This document shows, one piece after another, positions 7,539 to 15,069 of a stretch of DNA of 25,607 bases. The notes below the pieces were generated by a model. It had not been told where the DNA came from. It was given only the letters and a program-made list of their open reading frames with translations, and searched no databases. This DNA is from Caedibacter sp052030685 (lineage in GTDB: Bacteria; Pseudomonadota; Gammaproteobacteria; Francisellales; Francisellaceae): positions 1 through 25,607 of the forward strand of contig NZ_JBQAJM010000030.1 of NCBI RefSeq assembly GCF_052030685.1, given 5' to 3'. The position numbers and the translations under genes are program-made. Within the stretch, counting starts at the first letter, position 1. Each line of letters opens with the position of its first letter.

Positions 7539-8933
7539 TTAAGCAAACCACAAGGCAACAGTGCCTTTGATACGTTGCCATAATGAACCGGTTGCATCAT
7601 CTTTTAACGCAACGACCGGGAATGTTTCAATGGTTTTGCCTTTGTAGACCATGTCAACAGAACCTGCTTCAGTGCCAGCTGCCACAGGTGCAACAAGCCC
7701 TTTAGGATTTTTGTGTAGCACAAACTGAATATCCTTGGCATCGATATAACTTGGGAAGCTGATCGCTAGGGGCTTTTGTACGCCAATATCCACCGTATCA
7801 CTTTCACCTTTGTAAATGCGGATATTACCTAAGGCGTAGTTTGCTGGATAAAAGGTTTTAGTCTGGAAATTAGAAAAACCATATTCTAGTAACGTTTGGC
7901 TATCACGCGCACTTTGCAAAAGACTGGTTGATCCGATAACAATTGCAATTAAGCGATCATGATCTGGCTTAACGGCAGAGGAAACAAGTGAGTAACCCGC
8001 AGAGTCCGTTGAGCCTGTTTTGATGCCATCAGCATAAGGATAAATATCCAATAATTTATTGTAATTGCGGGTAACAAAACCATTCATGCTGACACTCGGC
8101 ATCTTGTAGTAGTGATAGCTCTGCGGATAGTCGTAAATAATGTGTTGCGCAAGAACAGATAAATCACGTGCTGTAGTGTACAAATTAGGTGCGGGCAAAC
8201 CCATAACATCACTAAAATGCGTGTTAGTCATACCTAACTTCTTCGCGGTAAAGTTCATAATGTTGACAAAACCTTCTTGCGTACCGGCCAGTGTCACCGC
8301 TAAGGTGACTGCAGCATCATTACCTGAGGCGACAATGGTTCCTTCAAGTAGTTCTTGAATCGTAACTTCTTGTCCTGCTTTTAAGTGCATGCTTGAGCCT
8401 GCGGTATGCCAAGCAATAGCAGGGACTTTTACTTTTTGATCAAGCTTAATACTGCCAGCTGCTAGCTTTTGCTCAACGATATAAAGCAACATCATTTTAG
8501 TTAACGAGGCAGGCGCAATGCGCATGTTGGCATTTTTTTCAGCCAGTACATTGCCTGTTTTAGCATCTATGAGCATATAGCTTTTAACGTTTAGCATCGG
8601 TGGCGTGACTACTTGATTATGCCAAACTTTAGTTGCCGGTGTAATCTTTGGTAATACTAAGTTTGCAGGTGCTTTTGGCACTTGCACTTCTAGGGGTACA
8701 TTGGCACTTGACGATACTGCGCCATACGCATTAAGTGGTACACCCATATAATTAACTGAAGTCGCACCATAAGTATTGGGTTCATTTTGTGTTGTGGCTT
8801 GTGCTACTTGTGTCGTTTTTGTTTTTTCTGCTGTTACTGCCTTTGTTACTGTATCTTGCGCAAAAGTAAATTGAGTACCTAATAAAGCGATAGAAGACGC
8901 TGTAATTAAAGAGATTTTTTTAATCGTAACCAT
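7539..8933 (-). CDS. dacA: D-alanyl-D-alanine carboxypeptidase (PBP5 family)
   Basis: A periplasmic penicillin-binding protein that removes the terminal D-Ala from peptidoglycan pentapeptides. All three active-site motifs are present: SLTK (Ser143-Lys146), SGN (203-205) and KTG (305-307). The C-terminal PBP5-type domain ends in an amphipathic WQRIKGTVALWFA helix that would anchor it to the inner membrane. Residues 1-26 form a signal peptide (FTFAQ). The protein has 464 aa against 403 for E. coli DacA. The excess is a Thr/Ala/Gln-rich extension at about 27-100 before the catalytic domain. The ATG at 8933 is preferred: it has an AGG 7 bases upstream, while the in-frame TTG at 8978 falls at the predicted transcription start. 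DacA rather than DacC or DacD is assumed from generality. Confidence 0.92.
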   Translation of the reverse strand: MVTIKKISLITASSIALLGTQFTFAQDTVTKAVTAEKTKTTQVAQATTQNEPNTYGATSVNYMGVPLNAYGAVSSSANVPLEVQVPKAPANLVLPKITPATKVWHNQVVTPPMLNVKSYMLIDAKTGNVLAEKNANMRIAPASLTKMMLLYIVEQKLAAGSIKLDQKVKVPAIAWHTAGSSMHLKAGQEVTIQELLEGTIVASGNDAAVTLAVTLAGTQEGFVNIMNFTAKKLGMTNTHFSDVMGLPAPNLYTTARDLSVLAQHIIYDYPQSYHYYKMPSVSMNGFVTRNYNKLLDIYPYADGIKTGSTDSAGYSLVSSAVKPDHDRLIAIVIGSTSLLQSARDSQTLLEYGFSNFQTKTFYPANYALGNIRIYKGESDTVDIGVQKPLAISFPSYIDAKDIQFVLHKNPKGLVAPVAAGTEAGSVDMVYKGKTIETFPVVALKDDATGSLWQRIKGTVALWFA

Positions 8934-8985
8934 GTTATTACCTGTTATGTTGATGTTTAAACTTATATGACATTTCAATGCAGTT

Positions 8986-9013
8986 ATTATACTGATCTGA
9001 AAAGTCTTTTAAA
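8986..9013 (-). promoter_or_regulatory. dacA promoter
   Basis: On the minus strand TTTAAA (9013 to 9008), 16 bp, then a consensus TATAAT (8991 to 8986). Transcription would start near 8979 and leave a leader of about 45 nt before the dacA ATG at 8933. Confidence 0.65.
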
Positions 9014-9054
9014 CATAAATACGGCGAAACTTCTATTGCAATATAAATCTGAAA

Positions 9055-9082
9055 TTGCAAACAAAGTACGCTTCGGTATAAT
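9055..9082 (+). promoter_or_regulatory. greA promoter
   Basis: TTGCAA (9055-9060), 16-bp spacer, consensus TATAAT (9077-9082), on the plus strand; start expected near 9089. It is the only convincing promoter ahead of greA and stands upstream of the terminator at 9114-9143. Confidence 0.75.
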
Positions 9083-9088
9083 GCATCT

Positions 9089-9143
9089 CAGTGTGTGAAA
9101 AGTTTTTAATGATGCCTAGCATGTCGCATGCTGGGCGTTTTTT
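9089..9143 (+). ncRNA. Predicted short greA-leader RNA
   Basis: The predicted start from the 9055-9082 promoter to the terminator at 9143 defines an RNA of about 55 nt, mostly a single stable 3' hairpin with a U-tail. This is inferred from promoter and terminator positions only. By analogy with E. coli GraL it may act as a small RNA or simply mark attenuation of greA. Confidence 0.5.
9114..9143 (+). terminator. Intrinsic terminator inside the greA leader (GraL-like)
   Basis: GCCTAGCATG, loop TCG, CATGCTGGGC forms a 10-bp stem with one G-U pair, followed by G and six T residues (9138-9143). The T-run is only on the plus strand, and no plus-strand gene ends nearby. It therefore terminates transcripts from the greA promoter after about 55 nt. 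E. coli greA has the same arrangement, producing the GraL short RNAs. Confidence 0.8.
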
Positions 9144-9206
9144 ATTATTTAAATTTAAAATAAAGGTCAAAAAGACCAAAAAATCTAAAAACATTAAGGA
9201 TAAAAA

Positions 9207-9686
9207 ATGGCAGTACGAATTCCAATGACTGTTGCCGGTGAAGCGGCGTTAAAAGCAGAGTTACAAGATCTAAAAAGTGTTCAGCGTCCCAAAGTGATTG
9301 CGGCAATCTCTGAAGCGCGCGAGCATGGAGATTTAAAAGAAAATGCCGAGTATCATGCCGCACGTGAGCAGCAGAGTTTTATCGAGGGGCGTATTCAAGA
9401 GCTTGAAGCAAAGTTGGGTAATGCGCAAGTGATTGATGTTGCGAGTATGAGCAATAGTGGCAAGGTAATCTTCGGTGCGACGGTTACCTTGTTAAATGTC
9501 GACACCGATGAAGAGATGACTTATCAAATCGTCGGTGAGGATGAGGCGGATATCAAGAGCAATAAGATCTCATTAAGCTCACCACTAGCGCGTGGACTCA
9601 TTGGCAAAGAAGAGGGTGATGAAGCGAGTATCGCAACTCCTTCTGGTGTGGTTGATTATGAAATCGTGACGGTAGAATATCGATAA
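9207..9686 (+). CDS. greA: Transcript cleavage factor GreA
   Basis: GreA binds the RNA polymerase secondary channel and stimulates cleavage of backtracked RNA. The 159-aa length is standard (E. coli 158). Residues 1-75 form the coiled-coil with the tip motif HGDLKENAEYHAARE; Asp42 and Glu45 are the acidic tip residues. The C-terminal FKBP-like domain (about 80-159) ends in IGKEEGDEASI and the usual beta strands. The ATG follows AAGGA by 6 bases. The MTVAGEAALKAEL start matches the family. It has its own leader with an internal terminator. The EamA gene begins 16 bp downstream and is probably transcribed by read-through. Confidence 0.97.
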   Translation: MAVRIPMTVAGEAALKAELQDLKSVQRPKVIAAISEAREHGDLKENAEYHAAREQQSFIEGRIQELEAKLGNAQVIDVASMSNSGKVIFGATVTLLNVDTDEEMTYQIVGEDEADIKSNKISLSSPLARGLIGKEEGDEASIATPSGVVDYEIVTVEYR

Positions 9687-9702
9687 GGTGTAATCGTTAA
9701 TA

Positions 9703-10596
9703 ATGAATTATATCTTACTTTTATTTATCGGTATTATCTGGGGTAGTCAGTTTGTTTTAATTGACTTCTCTTTAGTCAGTTACACGCCTGAGCAGCTTGC
9801 TTTACTAAGAACATTTTATGCCGCTGTTTTTTTGATTGTCTTTTGTTTGGTTGCTAAAAGAAAGCGCTATAAAAGAGACTTTAAAACATGGTCTAAAGTT
9901 GCAGCAATTGGTGTGTTTGAAGTCGTCATTCCATTTACTTTGGTGATGTGGGGGCAGCAGTATATCTCAGGCAGTATGGCATCGATTTTAATGGGTACTA
10001 TTCCATTTTTTACTATCATCTTAGTGTTATTAACACGTGTTGAGCGTGCGACAGCAGCCAAATTTATGGGTATGCTCATTGGCTTTATCGGTTTATTGGT
10101 TTTATTTGCGCCTGATTTACTGGCATCCGGTTTATCAAGCGCGTTATTGCCGCAGTTAGCGATTATGCTTGGAGCGTTATCTTTTGCAGGTGCGTTAATC
10201 ATTATCAGAAGTCTACCCAATGAAGACTCATTTTTGCTATCACGTGATGCATTTATTATCGGTACAATCATTATGCTTGGCATCAATTTTGGTAATGGAT
10301 CATTGCAAGGTATGCGCTTTGCCTTATATCCCTTTATCGCCTCAATTATATTAGGTGTATTTTGTTCGGGGTTGGTTTATGTCCTTTATGTGAGTTTAAT
10401 TAAACGTGCGGGTGCTGGGTTTTGCTCTTTATCGAATTATCTAGTGCCATTATTTGGTAGTTTGTTGGGTGTGATTATTATGGGCGATCATATTAGTATC
10501 AATATGGTATTTGCTTGCTTATTGATTTTATTATCTATTGCTGTTGAGCCAATATTAAGCCTGTTTAAGCGCCAAAGTCGCGTAAAAGCAAGCTGA
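9703..10596 (+). CDS. DMT-superfamily (EamA) transporter
   Basis: A 297-aa polytopic inner-membrane protein with about ten hydrophobic helices in two EamA repeats (roughly 1-135 and 148-285). The first helix carries the family signature GIIWGSQFVLI, followed by LLRTFYAAVFL. Members export or import small metabolites such as amino acids or purines; the substrate here cannot be read. The start lies 16 bp after greA, with AGGTG about 12 bases upstream, so it is likely cotranscribed with greA. The promoter of the next gene overlaps its stop codon. Confidence 0.85.
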   Translation: MNYILLLFIGIIWGSQFVLIDFSLVSYTPEQLALLRTFYAAVFLIVFCLVAKRKRYKRDFKTWSKVAAIGVFEVVIPFTLVMWGQQYISGSMASILMGTIPFFTIILVLLTRVERATAAKFMGMLIGFIGLLVLFAPDLLASGLSSALLPQLAIMLGALSFAGALIIIRSLPNEDSFLLSRDAFIIGTIIMLGINFGNGSLQGMRFALYPFIASIILGVFCSGLVYVLYVSLIKRAGAGFCSLSNYLVPLFGSLLGVIIMGDHISINMVFACLLILLSIAVEPILSLFKRQSRVKAS

Positions 10597-10620
10597 CATT
10601 AGTTTCCAATGCGCTATACT
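10593..10620 (+). promoter_or_regulatory. Promoter of the LuxR-HTH regulator gene
   Basis: CTGACA (10593-10598), 16 bp, TATACT (10615-10620). The -35 overlaps the stop codon of the EamA gene. Transcription would start near 10627, immediately before the 10634-10652 dyad. Confidence 0.6.
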
Positions 10621-10633
10621 TAATTTCACTGCC

Positions 10634-10652
10634 ACTGAAAATGAATTTCAGT
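10634..10652. promoter_or_regulatory. Operator-like palindrome at the regulator start
   Basis: ACTGAAA (10634-10640), 5-bp centre, TTTCAGT (10646-10652) is a perfect 7-bp dyad ending 2 bases before the ATG at 10655. A further half site, TTTCA, lies at 10624-10628. No Shine-Dalgarno is visible, so the dyad occupies the ribosome-binding position. It is either a DNA operator just after the transcription start or an RNA hairpin masking translation initiation. Confidence 0.5.
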
Positions 10653-10654
10653 TT

Positions 10655-11440
10655 ATGAAAAAACATGCCATTTCGTCATTATTGAAGATACAAGAATCAG
10701 ATCTTAAAGCCATGCTTTATGATAGTATGAGTAATGCATCGATTATCACGCAAATTTTAGATATTATTCGTGAGGATACGATAAGCACCTTAACGTGGGT
10801 GCGGCGTTTTGAGACAAATCAATATGCGATGATTACAAGCTTTACTAAAGCGTTGATTAAGCCCTATCTTGAGCTTGGTTTATGGCGTTATGACCCATCG
10901 ATTATTCCTAAGCAGACCAATGTGTTTAAAGTGTTTACCTATGATGAGTTAATCAGTGATCAGATGAAGCATAAGCTTATCACTAAAGATGTGCACAATA
11001 TGGTGCTGTATATTGTGAAATGTTATCACCAGTATACGGATCATTTTTCCTTTGATATCAATGCCGATTACTTTAATCAGCTAACATTTGAAGATAAAAC
11101 TAAGCTTTATCAGTGCCTAACAGATTGTATTGATTTATTGATGAGTGTGGTGCGATTTCATACATTGATCGAGATTAAAGACTTTAATGATAGTGCGGTT
11201 ATGCCTGAGATTGTACGCTTGCCTGATGATTTACAGCAGCGCTTGAAACTGACAGATTTAAATGTCGAGTATCTGCGCTTTATCGCCACCGGTGCCACCG
11301 CTAAAGAGATTGCAATGCATGCTGGGCGTTCCTATCGATCGGTACAGGGGAGTATTGCGAGTTTGTGTGAGAAGCTTAATTGTCAGAATAAGAATCAACT
11401 GATTAGTTTAGCGCGGATTATTACGAGCTATATAGAGTAA
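10655..11440 (+). CDS. LuxR-type HTH transcriptional regulator, N-terminal domain unknown
   Basis: A 261-aa protein. Residues 195-258 form a LuxR/GerE winged HTH: LTDLNVEYLRFIATGATAKE corresponds to the family's LT.RE.evL.lla.G.s.kEIA, followed by RSYRSVQGSIASLCEKLNC and NQLISLA. The first 190 residues are not a receiver domain, since no phospho-acceptor Asp pattern is seen. They contain a Trp/Tyr/Asp patch (YLELGLWRYDPS) that loosely recalls autoinducer-binding or PAS-like domains, but I do not recognise a family. No luxI-type synthase or sensor kinase lies nearby. It has its own promoter and a palindrome at its start, suggesting autoregulation. The next gene is convergent. Confidence 0.75.
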   Translation: MKKHAISSLLKIQESDLKAMLYDSMSNASIITQILDIIREDTISTLTWVRRFETNQYAMITSFTKALIKPYLELGLWRYDPSIIPKQTNVFKVFTYDELISDQMKHKLITKDVHNMVLYIVKCYHQYTDHFSFDINADYFNQLTFEDKTKLYQCLTDCIDLLMSVVRFHTLIEIKDFNDSAVMPEIVRLPDDLQQRLKLTDLNVEYLRFIATGATAKEIAMHAGRSYRSVQGSIASLCEKLNCQNKNQLISLARIITSYIE

Positions 11441-11510
11441 AGGATGCTGACTGAGCGTAAGTGGAAGTCGTGGCATAACACAATCAATGAGGAATAAATT
11501 GGGTTTCAAT

Positions 11511-11566
11511 TATCCCCTCACCCGTGCAGCTTAAGCTGCACGACCTCTCCCTCAAGGGGCGAGGTA
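11511..11566 (-). repeat. Hairpin repeat element, copy A
   Basis: A 56-bp element that, read on the minus strand, runs from TACCTC to GAGGGGATA. It contains a stem CCTC..CCC/GGGAGAGG and a perfect 18-bp palindrome GTGCAGCTTAAGCTGCAC (11524-11541). Copies B (17044-17096) and C (19441-19495) share this layout. It lies between the convergent LuxR-type gene and ispA. No T-run follows, so it is not a classical terminator. Confidence 0.85.
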
Positions 11567-11588
11567 ATAGGTGGTGTTTAATAGATAA

Positions 11589-12473
11589 CTAATGCGTGCG
11601 CCTAATAATATACTCGGCAAGCTGAGCTAATGACGTCGTATCGTGCCCTTTGACTTGTTGCAAATGCGCCATGGATTGGGCAAATAACTCATCCAGTAAT
11701 TTTTGCGTTTTCTCAATCCCTAGTAAAGAGGGATAGGTTGATTTGTTAAGTTTAGCGTCACTTAGGTTGTTTTTGCCTAAAGTCGCTGTGTCAGAAGTTA
11801 CTTCAAGCAAATCGTCTTTGACTTGAAAGGCTAAGCCAATACGTTGACTAAATGCCATAAGATGATTTTCAATGACTTGATCGGTGTAATAAGGCGAAGT
11901 TACAAAAGGTAAAACAACAGCAGCAGTTAGGAGCTTACCGGTTTTTAAGCGATGTATTGTTTCAATGCTTTCAATATCTTGTGTTTGACCCTCAGCATCA
12001 ATATCTAACTGTTGTCCATCCACCATACCTTGGCTGCCTGCGTGTGTTGCTAACAGGTGAAGTGCTTTTTGTAATTGCGTAATATTGATATTTTTGAGTT
12101 CACTCAAAGCCTGAAATGCGAGTGTCTGCAGCGCATCACCTGCTAAAATTGCAGTGGCTTCATCAAATTGAATATGGCATGTCGGTTTGCCACGACGCAA
12201 ATCATCATCATCCATTGCCGGTAGGTCATCATGAATCAATGAGTAGGCGTGAATTGCCTCTAGGGCTAAAGCAATATACTTGATGTTGTCAGGATTACAA
12301 TTAAAACAGGTGCCACTTAGAAAGCTTAATATAGCACGAATACGCTTGCCACCATTAAGAAAGCTATATGCCATTGCTTCTTTTAGGCGTGAGCTTTGAA
12401 TGGATTGTGCTAAGAAATAGTCCTTGGCAAAGTCTTCAAAATCATCCTTTATTTGTGTGAATTTACTTAGCAT
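11589..12473 (-). CDS. ispA: (2E,6E)-farnesyl diphosphate synthase-type prenyltransferase
   Basis: It condenses dimethylallyl or geranyl diphosphate with isopentenyl diphosphate, giving farnesyl diphosphate for undecaprenyl carrier and quinone side chains. The 294-aa length fits IspA (299). The first Asp-rich motif HDDLPAMDDDDLRRG (81-95) has the bacterial DDxxxxD spacing, GGKRIRA is at 41-47, and the second Asp-rich region QVKDDLLE is at 217-224. Product length cannot be proved from sequence; geranylgeranyl synthase is a less likely alternative. AAAGG lies 6 bases before the ATG. The start overlaps the 3' end of waaA by 7 bp, so expression is coupled to the LPS-core genes. In many proteobacteria ispA instead sits with xseB and dxs. 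Confidence 0.92.
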   Translation of the reverse strand: MLSKFTQIKDDFEDFAKDYFLAQSIQSSRLKEAMAYSFLNGGKRIRAILSFLSGTCFNCNPDNIKYIALALEAIHAYSLIHDDLPAMDDDDLRRGKPTCHIQFDEATAILAGDALQTLAFQALSELKNINITQLQKALHLLATHAGSQGMVDGQQLDIDAEGQTQDIESIETIHRLKTGKLLTAAVVLPFVTSPYYTDQVIENHLMAFSQRIGLAFQVKDDLLEVTSDTATLGKNNLSDAKLNKSTYPSLLGIEKTQKLLDELFAQSMAHLQQVKGHDTTSLAQLAEYIIRRTH

Positions 12474-13741
12474 AAAAAACCTTTAATGATTGAGAGCTGT
12501 TTGTTAAGTGCGCCTTTGTTTTGTTGGAAAACCGTTAATGCCGCATTGCCTTGAGCTTTGGCAATTTGTGGGTTATCAAAAAGCATTTGTAATTGCTGAA
12601 CTAATTCATCGCTGTTGCTGACTAGAGTTAAAGCTTGCGTGACTTGTAGCTTTTCGGCAACTAAAGCGAAATTAAAAACCGATGGACCAGATAAAATAGG
12701 TTTAGCAAGAGCCGCGGGCTCGAGCATATTATGCCCACCATTATTGACAAAACTACCACCAACAAAAGCAATATCACTTGCTGCATATAACAGCATCAGC
12801 TCGCCCATGGTGTCTCCAAGGTAGACATCATTATTACGGTCATATTGATCTTGACTTCTGCGACTGTAGTTAAACTTGTGTGCTTTAATTAATTCAGCGA
12901 CTTGATCAAAGCGCTCAGGATGCCTTGGCACTAAAATCAATAGCACATCAGGTGTTGTTTGTAATAACTTGCGATGCGTTTCAAGAATAATCTCATCTTC
13001 ACCTTGATGCGTACTTGCAGCAATCCAGATATGCTGCTTTGCAAAACGTTGACGTAACCTTTGGGCATTTTCAAGAAGATTATCAGCAATCGGAAAGTCA
13101 TATTTGATATTGCCATCAACAGTTATTTTATCTTTGGGCATGCCAAGCGCTATAAAACGCATTGCATCATCATCAGATTGCGCGCTGATATGACTGATTT
13201 GTTTGAGCATGTGACGCATAATAAAGCCAATCTTGGCGTAACCTGTGGCTGATTTTTGTGATAAACGTGCATTGATCAAAATACTTGGAATATGGTGTTT
13301 TTCGCACTCTGCAAGTAAGTTAGGCCAAATCTCTGTCTCCATGATAATGCAGAGTTTAGGATTAGTGCGTTTAATAAAGCGCCTTAACAAACAAGGGATA
13401 TCATAGGGGATATAGCTGTGTTTGATATTGCTAAAGTCTTTATAGAGCTTTTGCACCTGAGCACTTCCTGTTGGCGTCATGGTCGTGACCACAAAAGTTT
13501 GATGTGGGTAGCTTAAGGCGAGTTTTTTCACTAAAGGTGCAATGGCAATACTCTCACCCATGGAAACAGAGTGAATCCAAATACTTTCATTTACCTTAAA
13601 GGGTGTAAAGCCAAAGCGCTCACGCACTCTTTGGCGATAGCCTTTATTTTTGCGACTACGAATTAATTTTTTGATACTGATAAAGGGTAAACCTAAACAA
13701 AATAATAGGCTGTAAATAAAAAGAATAAGTCTGTATATCAT
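12467..13741 (-). CDS. waaA: 3-deoxy-D-manno-octulosonic acid (Kdo) transferase
   Basis: WaaA (KdtA) adds Kdo from CMP-Kdo to lipid IVA on the cytoplasmic face of the inner membrane. The 424-aa length matches E. coli (425). An N-terminal hydrophobic anchor (residues 4-24) is followed by a basic stretch. HSVSMGES includes the likely catalytic Glu63. METEIWPN (134-141) is diagnostic, and the C-terminal FVGGSFVNNGGHNMLEPAAL block (326-345) binds the nucleotide sugar. The start overlaps the hldD stop by 4 bp (ATGA), and ispA overlaps its end by 7 bp, a tight three-gene operon. Whether one or two Kdo residues are transferred cannot be told. Confidence 0.95.
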   Translation of the reverse strand: MIYRLILFIYSLLFCLGLPFISIKKLIRSRKNKGYRQRVRERFGFTPFKVNESIWIHSVSMGESIAIAPLVKKLALSYPHQTFVVTTMTPTGSAQVQKLYKDFSNIKHSYIPYDIPCLLRRFIKRTNPKLCIIMETEIWPNLLAECEKHHIPSILINARLSQKSATGYAKIGFIMRHMLKQISHISAQSDDDAMRFIALGMPKDKITVDGNIKYDFPIADNLLENAQRLRQRFAKQHIWIAASTHQGEDEIILETHRKLLQTTPDVLLILVPRHPERFDQVAELIKAHKFNYSRRSQDQYDRNNDVYLGDTMGELMLLYAASDIAFVGGSFVNNGGHNMLEPAALAKPILSGPSVFNFALVAEKLQVTQALTLVSNSDELVQQLQMLFDNPQIAKAQGNAALTVFQQNKGALNKQLSIIKGFLC

Positions 13742-14721
13742 ATCTTGTGCTTTTCAAGCCATTGTAAGTAATCAGTAACACCTGTTTTGACATCTCTGAA
13801 GTTAACATCGCAACCGGCTTCACGCAATTTGTCTAGGTTGGCTTCAGTGTAACTTTGATAATGTCCTTTGAGATGCTCTGGAAACTCGATATATTCGATA
13901 TGACCTTCTTTGTAAAAATCAATGACAGCATGAGCAATGTTGTTAAAAGGTTCAGCTTTACCTGTGCCACAGTTAAAGATCCCAGAGATTTGAGGGTGAT
14001 CCAGAAACCACAGATTAACCTTGGCAGCATCTTCAACATAAATGAAATCACGCATTTGCTGCCCTGCGGCAAAACCGTCATAGGCATCAAACAGTTTAAC
14101 TTTTTTATGTGCTTTAAACTGATTGTAATGATGAAAGGCGACACTTGCCATTGAACCTTTATGTGTCTCATGTGGCCCATAAACATTGAAGTATTTTAAG
14201 CCAACAATTTGGCTTTGCGCGTGAGGCAAAAACTTGCGAACGTATTGGTCAAATAAAAACTTAGAGTAGCCATAAGCATTCACGGGTTTTTCATATTGAC
14301 GCTCTTCAATAAAAGTCGTGTTATTGCCGTAAGTGGCTGCACTTGAGGCATAAATAAATGGAATCTTGTGGCGCATCGCAAAATGCAAAAGGATCTTACT
14401 GTATTCGTAATTGTTCTCCATCACATATTGACCATTCCACTCAGTTGTCGCCGAGCATGCCCCTTGATGGATGATTGCAGTAATATCATTAGGATTAAGT
14501 TTCAAGCCAGCGTTTGGTGTGTGATAAGCTAAATCAGACTCAATCGCTTGCAAAAAAGGTGTTTGATCACAATAATCTGCAATTTCATAATCAACTAAAT
14601 TGACAAATTTATGTCCATCTTTGAGGTTGTCTACAACGAGAATATCTTCATGTCCGCGTAGGTTAAGCTGCTTGATAATATTCGCACCAATGAATCCGGC
14701 GCCACCTGTAACAATAATCAT
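13738..14721 (-). CDS. hldD: ADP-L-glycero-D-manno-heptose 6-epimerase
   Basis: HldD converts ADP-D-glycero-D-manno-heptose to the L-glycero form, the heptose donor for the inner LPS core. The 327-aa protein (E. coli 310) is an extended SDR. It shows the NAD(P)-binding VTGGAGFIGANI (4-15), the family block GACSATTEWNG (87-97), the YxxxK pair Tyr150/Lys154 within NAYGYSKFLFDQYV, GLKYFNVYGP and RDFIYVED. GGAG lies 7 bases before the ATG at 14721. It is first in the hldD-waaA-ispA operon. Its presence implies a heptose-containing LPS core, which distinguishes this organism from Francisella, whose core lacks heptose. Confidence 0.95.
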   Translation of the reverse strand: MIIVTGGAGFIGANIIKQLNLRGHEDILVVDNLKDGHKFVNLVDYEIADYCDQTPFLQAIESDLAYHTPNAGLKLNPNDITAIIHQGACSATTEWNGQYVMENNYEYSKILLHFAMRHKIPFIYASSAATYGNNTTFIEERQYEKPVNAYGYSKFLFDQYVRKFLPHAQSQIVGLKYFNVYGPHETHKGSMASVAFHHYNQFKAHKKVKLFDAYDGFAAGQQMRDFIYVEDAAKVNLWFLDHPQISGIFNCGTGKAEPFNNIAHAVIDFYKEGHIEYIEFPEHLKGHYQSYTEANLDKLREAGCDVNFRDVKTGVTDYLQWLEKHKI

Positions 14722-14816
14722 TGCTTTGCTCCATGTATTAAAACGACGGCAATTCTAGCAAAAAAAATGCAAGTTGGCTGTAATTTCTGTGATTAAATCA
14801 GGGGTGCTTGTTAGCA

Positions 14817-14891
14817 TGGTGTCCCGAGCAGGAATCGAACCTGCATCTAGCCCTTAGGAGGGGCTTATTCTATCCGTTGAACTATCAGGAC
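14817..14891 (-). tRNA. tRNA-Arg (anticodon CCU)
   Basis: The reverse complement folds as a cloverleaf. The acceptor GTCCTGA pairs with TCGGGAC (one G-U), followed by discriminator A and an encoded CCA (TGG at 14817-14819 on the plus strand). The anticodon stem AGCCC/GGGCT encloses the loop CTCCTAA, giving anticodon CCU, which reads AGG. The T-arm GCAGG/CCTGC encloses TTCGATT. The 75-nt length is normal. It is transcribed away from the putP leader, and a weak promoter (TTGAAT, 17 bp, CATTAT on the minus strand) lies just upstream. Confidence 0.96.
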
Positions 14892-14908
14892 GTAAAAGTA
14901 AGGTGATA

Positions 14909-15064
14909 ATGCCTGAAAAGGTAAGCATATTCAAGTACATGCCACCCACAAATTATTCTGCTATTAATTTTCTTGAGGCAAGCTTGTCTTGGTATTTGCA
15001 ATTTGTAAAACTTTTGAGTATCCTCGCTCTGGTTTATGTAGATAAATCTCAGAAATGTAAGTAG
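14909..15064 (+). CDS. Possible 51-aa single-helix small protein
   Basis: An open frame of 51 codons starts with ATG at 14909 and is preceded by AAGG, with 5 bases between them. The product has a Pro/Lys N-terminus, a mainly hydrophobic stretch (about residues 19-44, including WYLQFVKLLSILALVYV) and a charged tail ending KSQKCK. It would be a single-pass or amphipathic peptide. It lies between a divergent tRNA gene and the 30-aa membrane peptide ahead of putP, and overlaps the likely tRNA and putP promoter regions. Any promoter for it would have to lie inside the tRNA gene, which argues against it. No homologue is recognised. Confidence 0.22.
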   Translation: MPEKVSIFKYMPPTNYSAINFLEASLSWYLQFVKLLSILALVYVDKSQKCK

Positions 15065-15069
15065 ATAAG

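Noticed and set aside
8934..8978. Upstream TTG start for dacA adding 15 residues
   Set aside because: It coincides with the predicted transcription start, lacks a ribosome binding site, and would put polar residues before a normal signal peptide.
9109..9237. Out-of-frame 42-codon ORF running through the greA terminator into greA
   Set aside because: It has no Shine-Dalgarno, its composition is almost only Lys/Phe/Ile from AT-rich DNA, and it covers the terminator hairpin.
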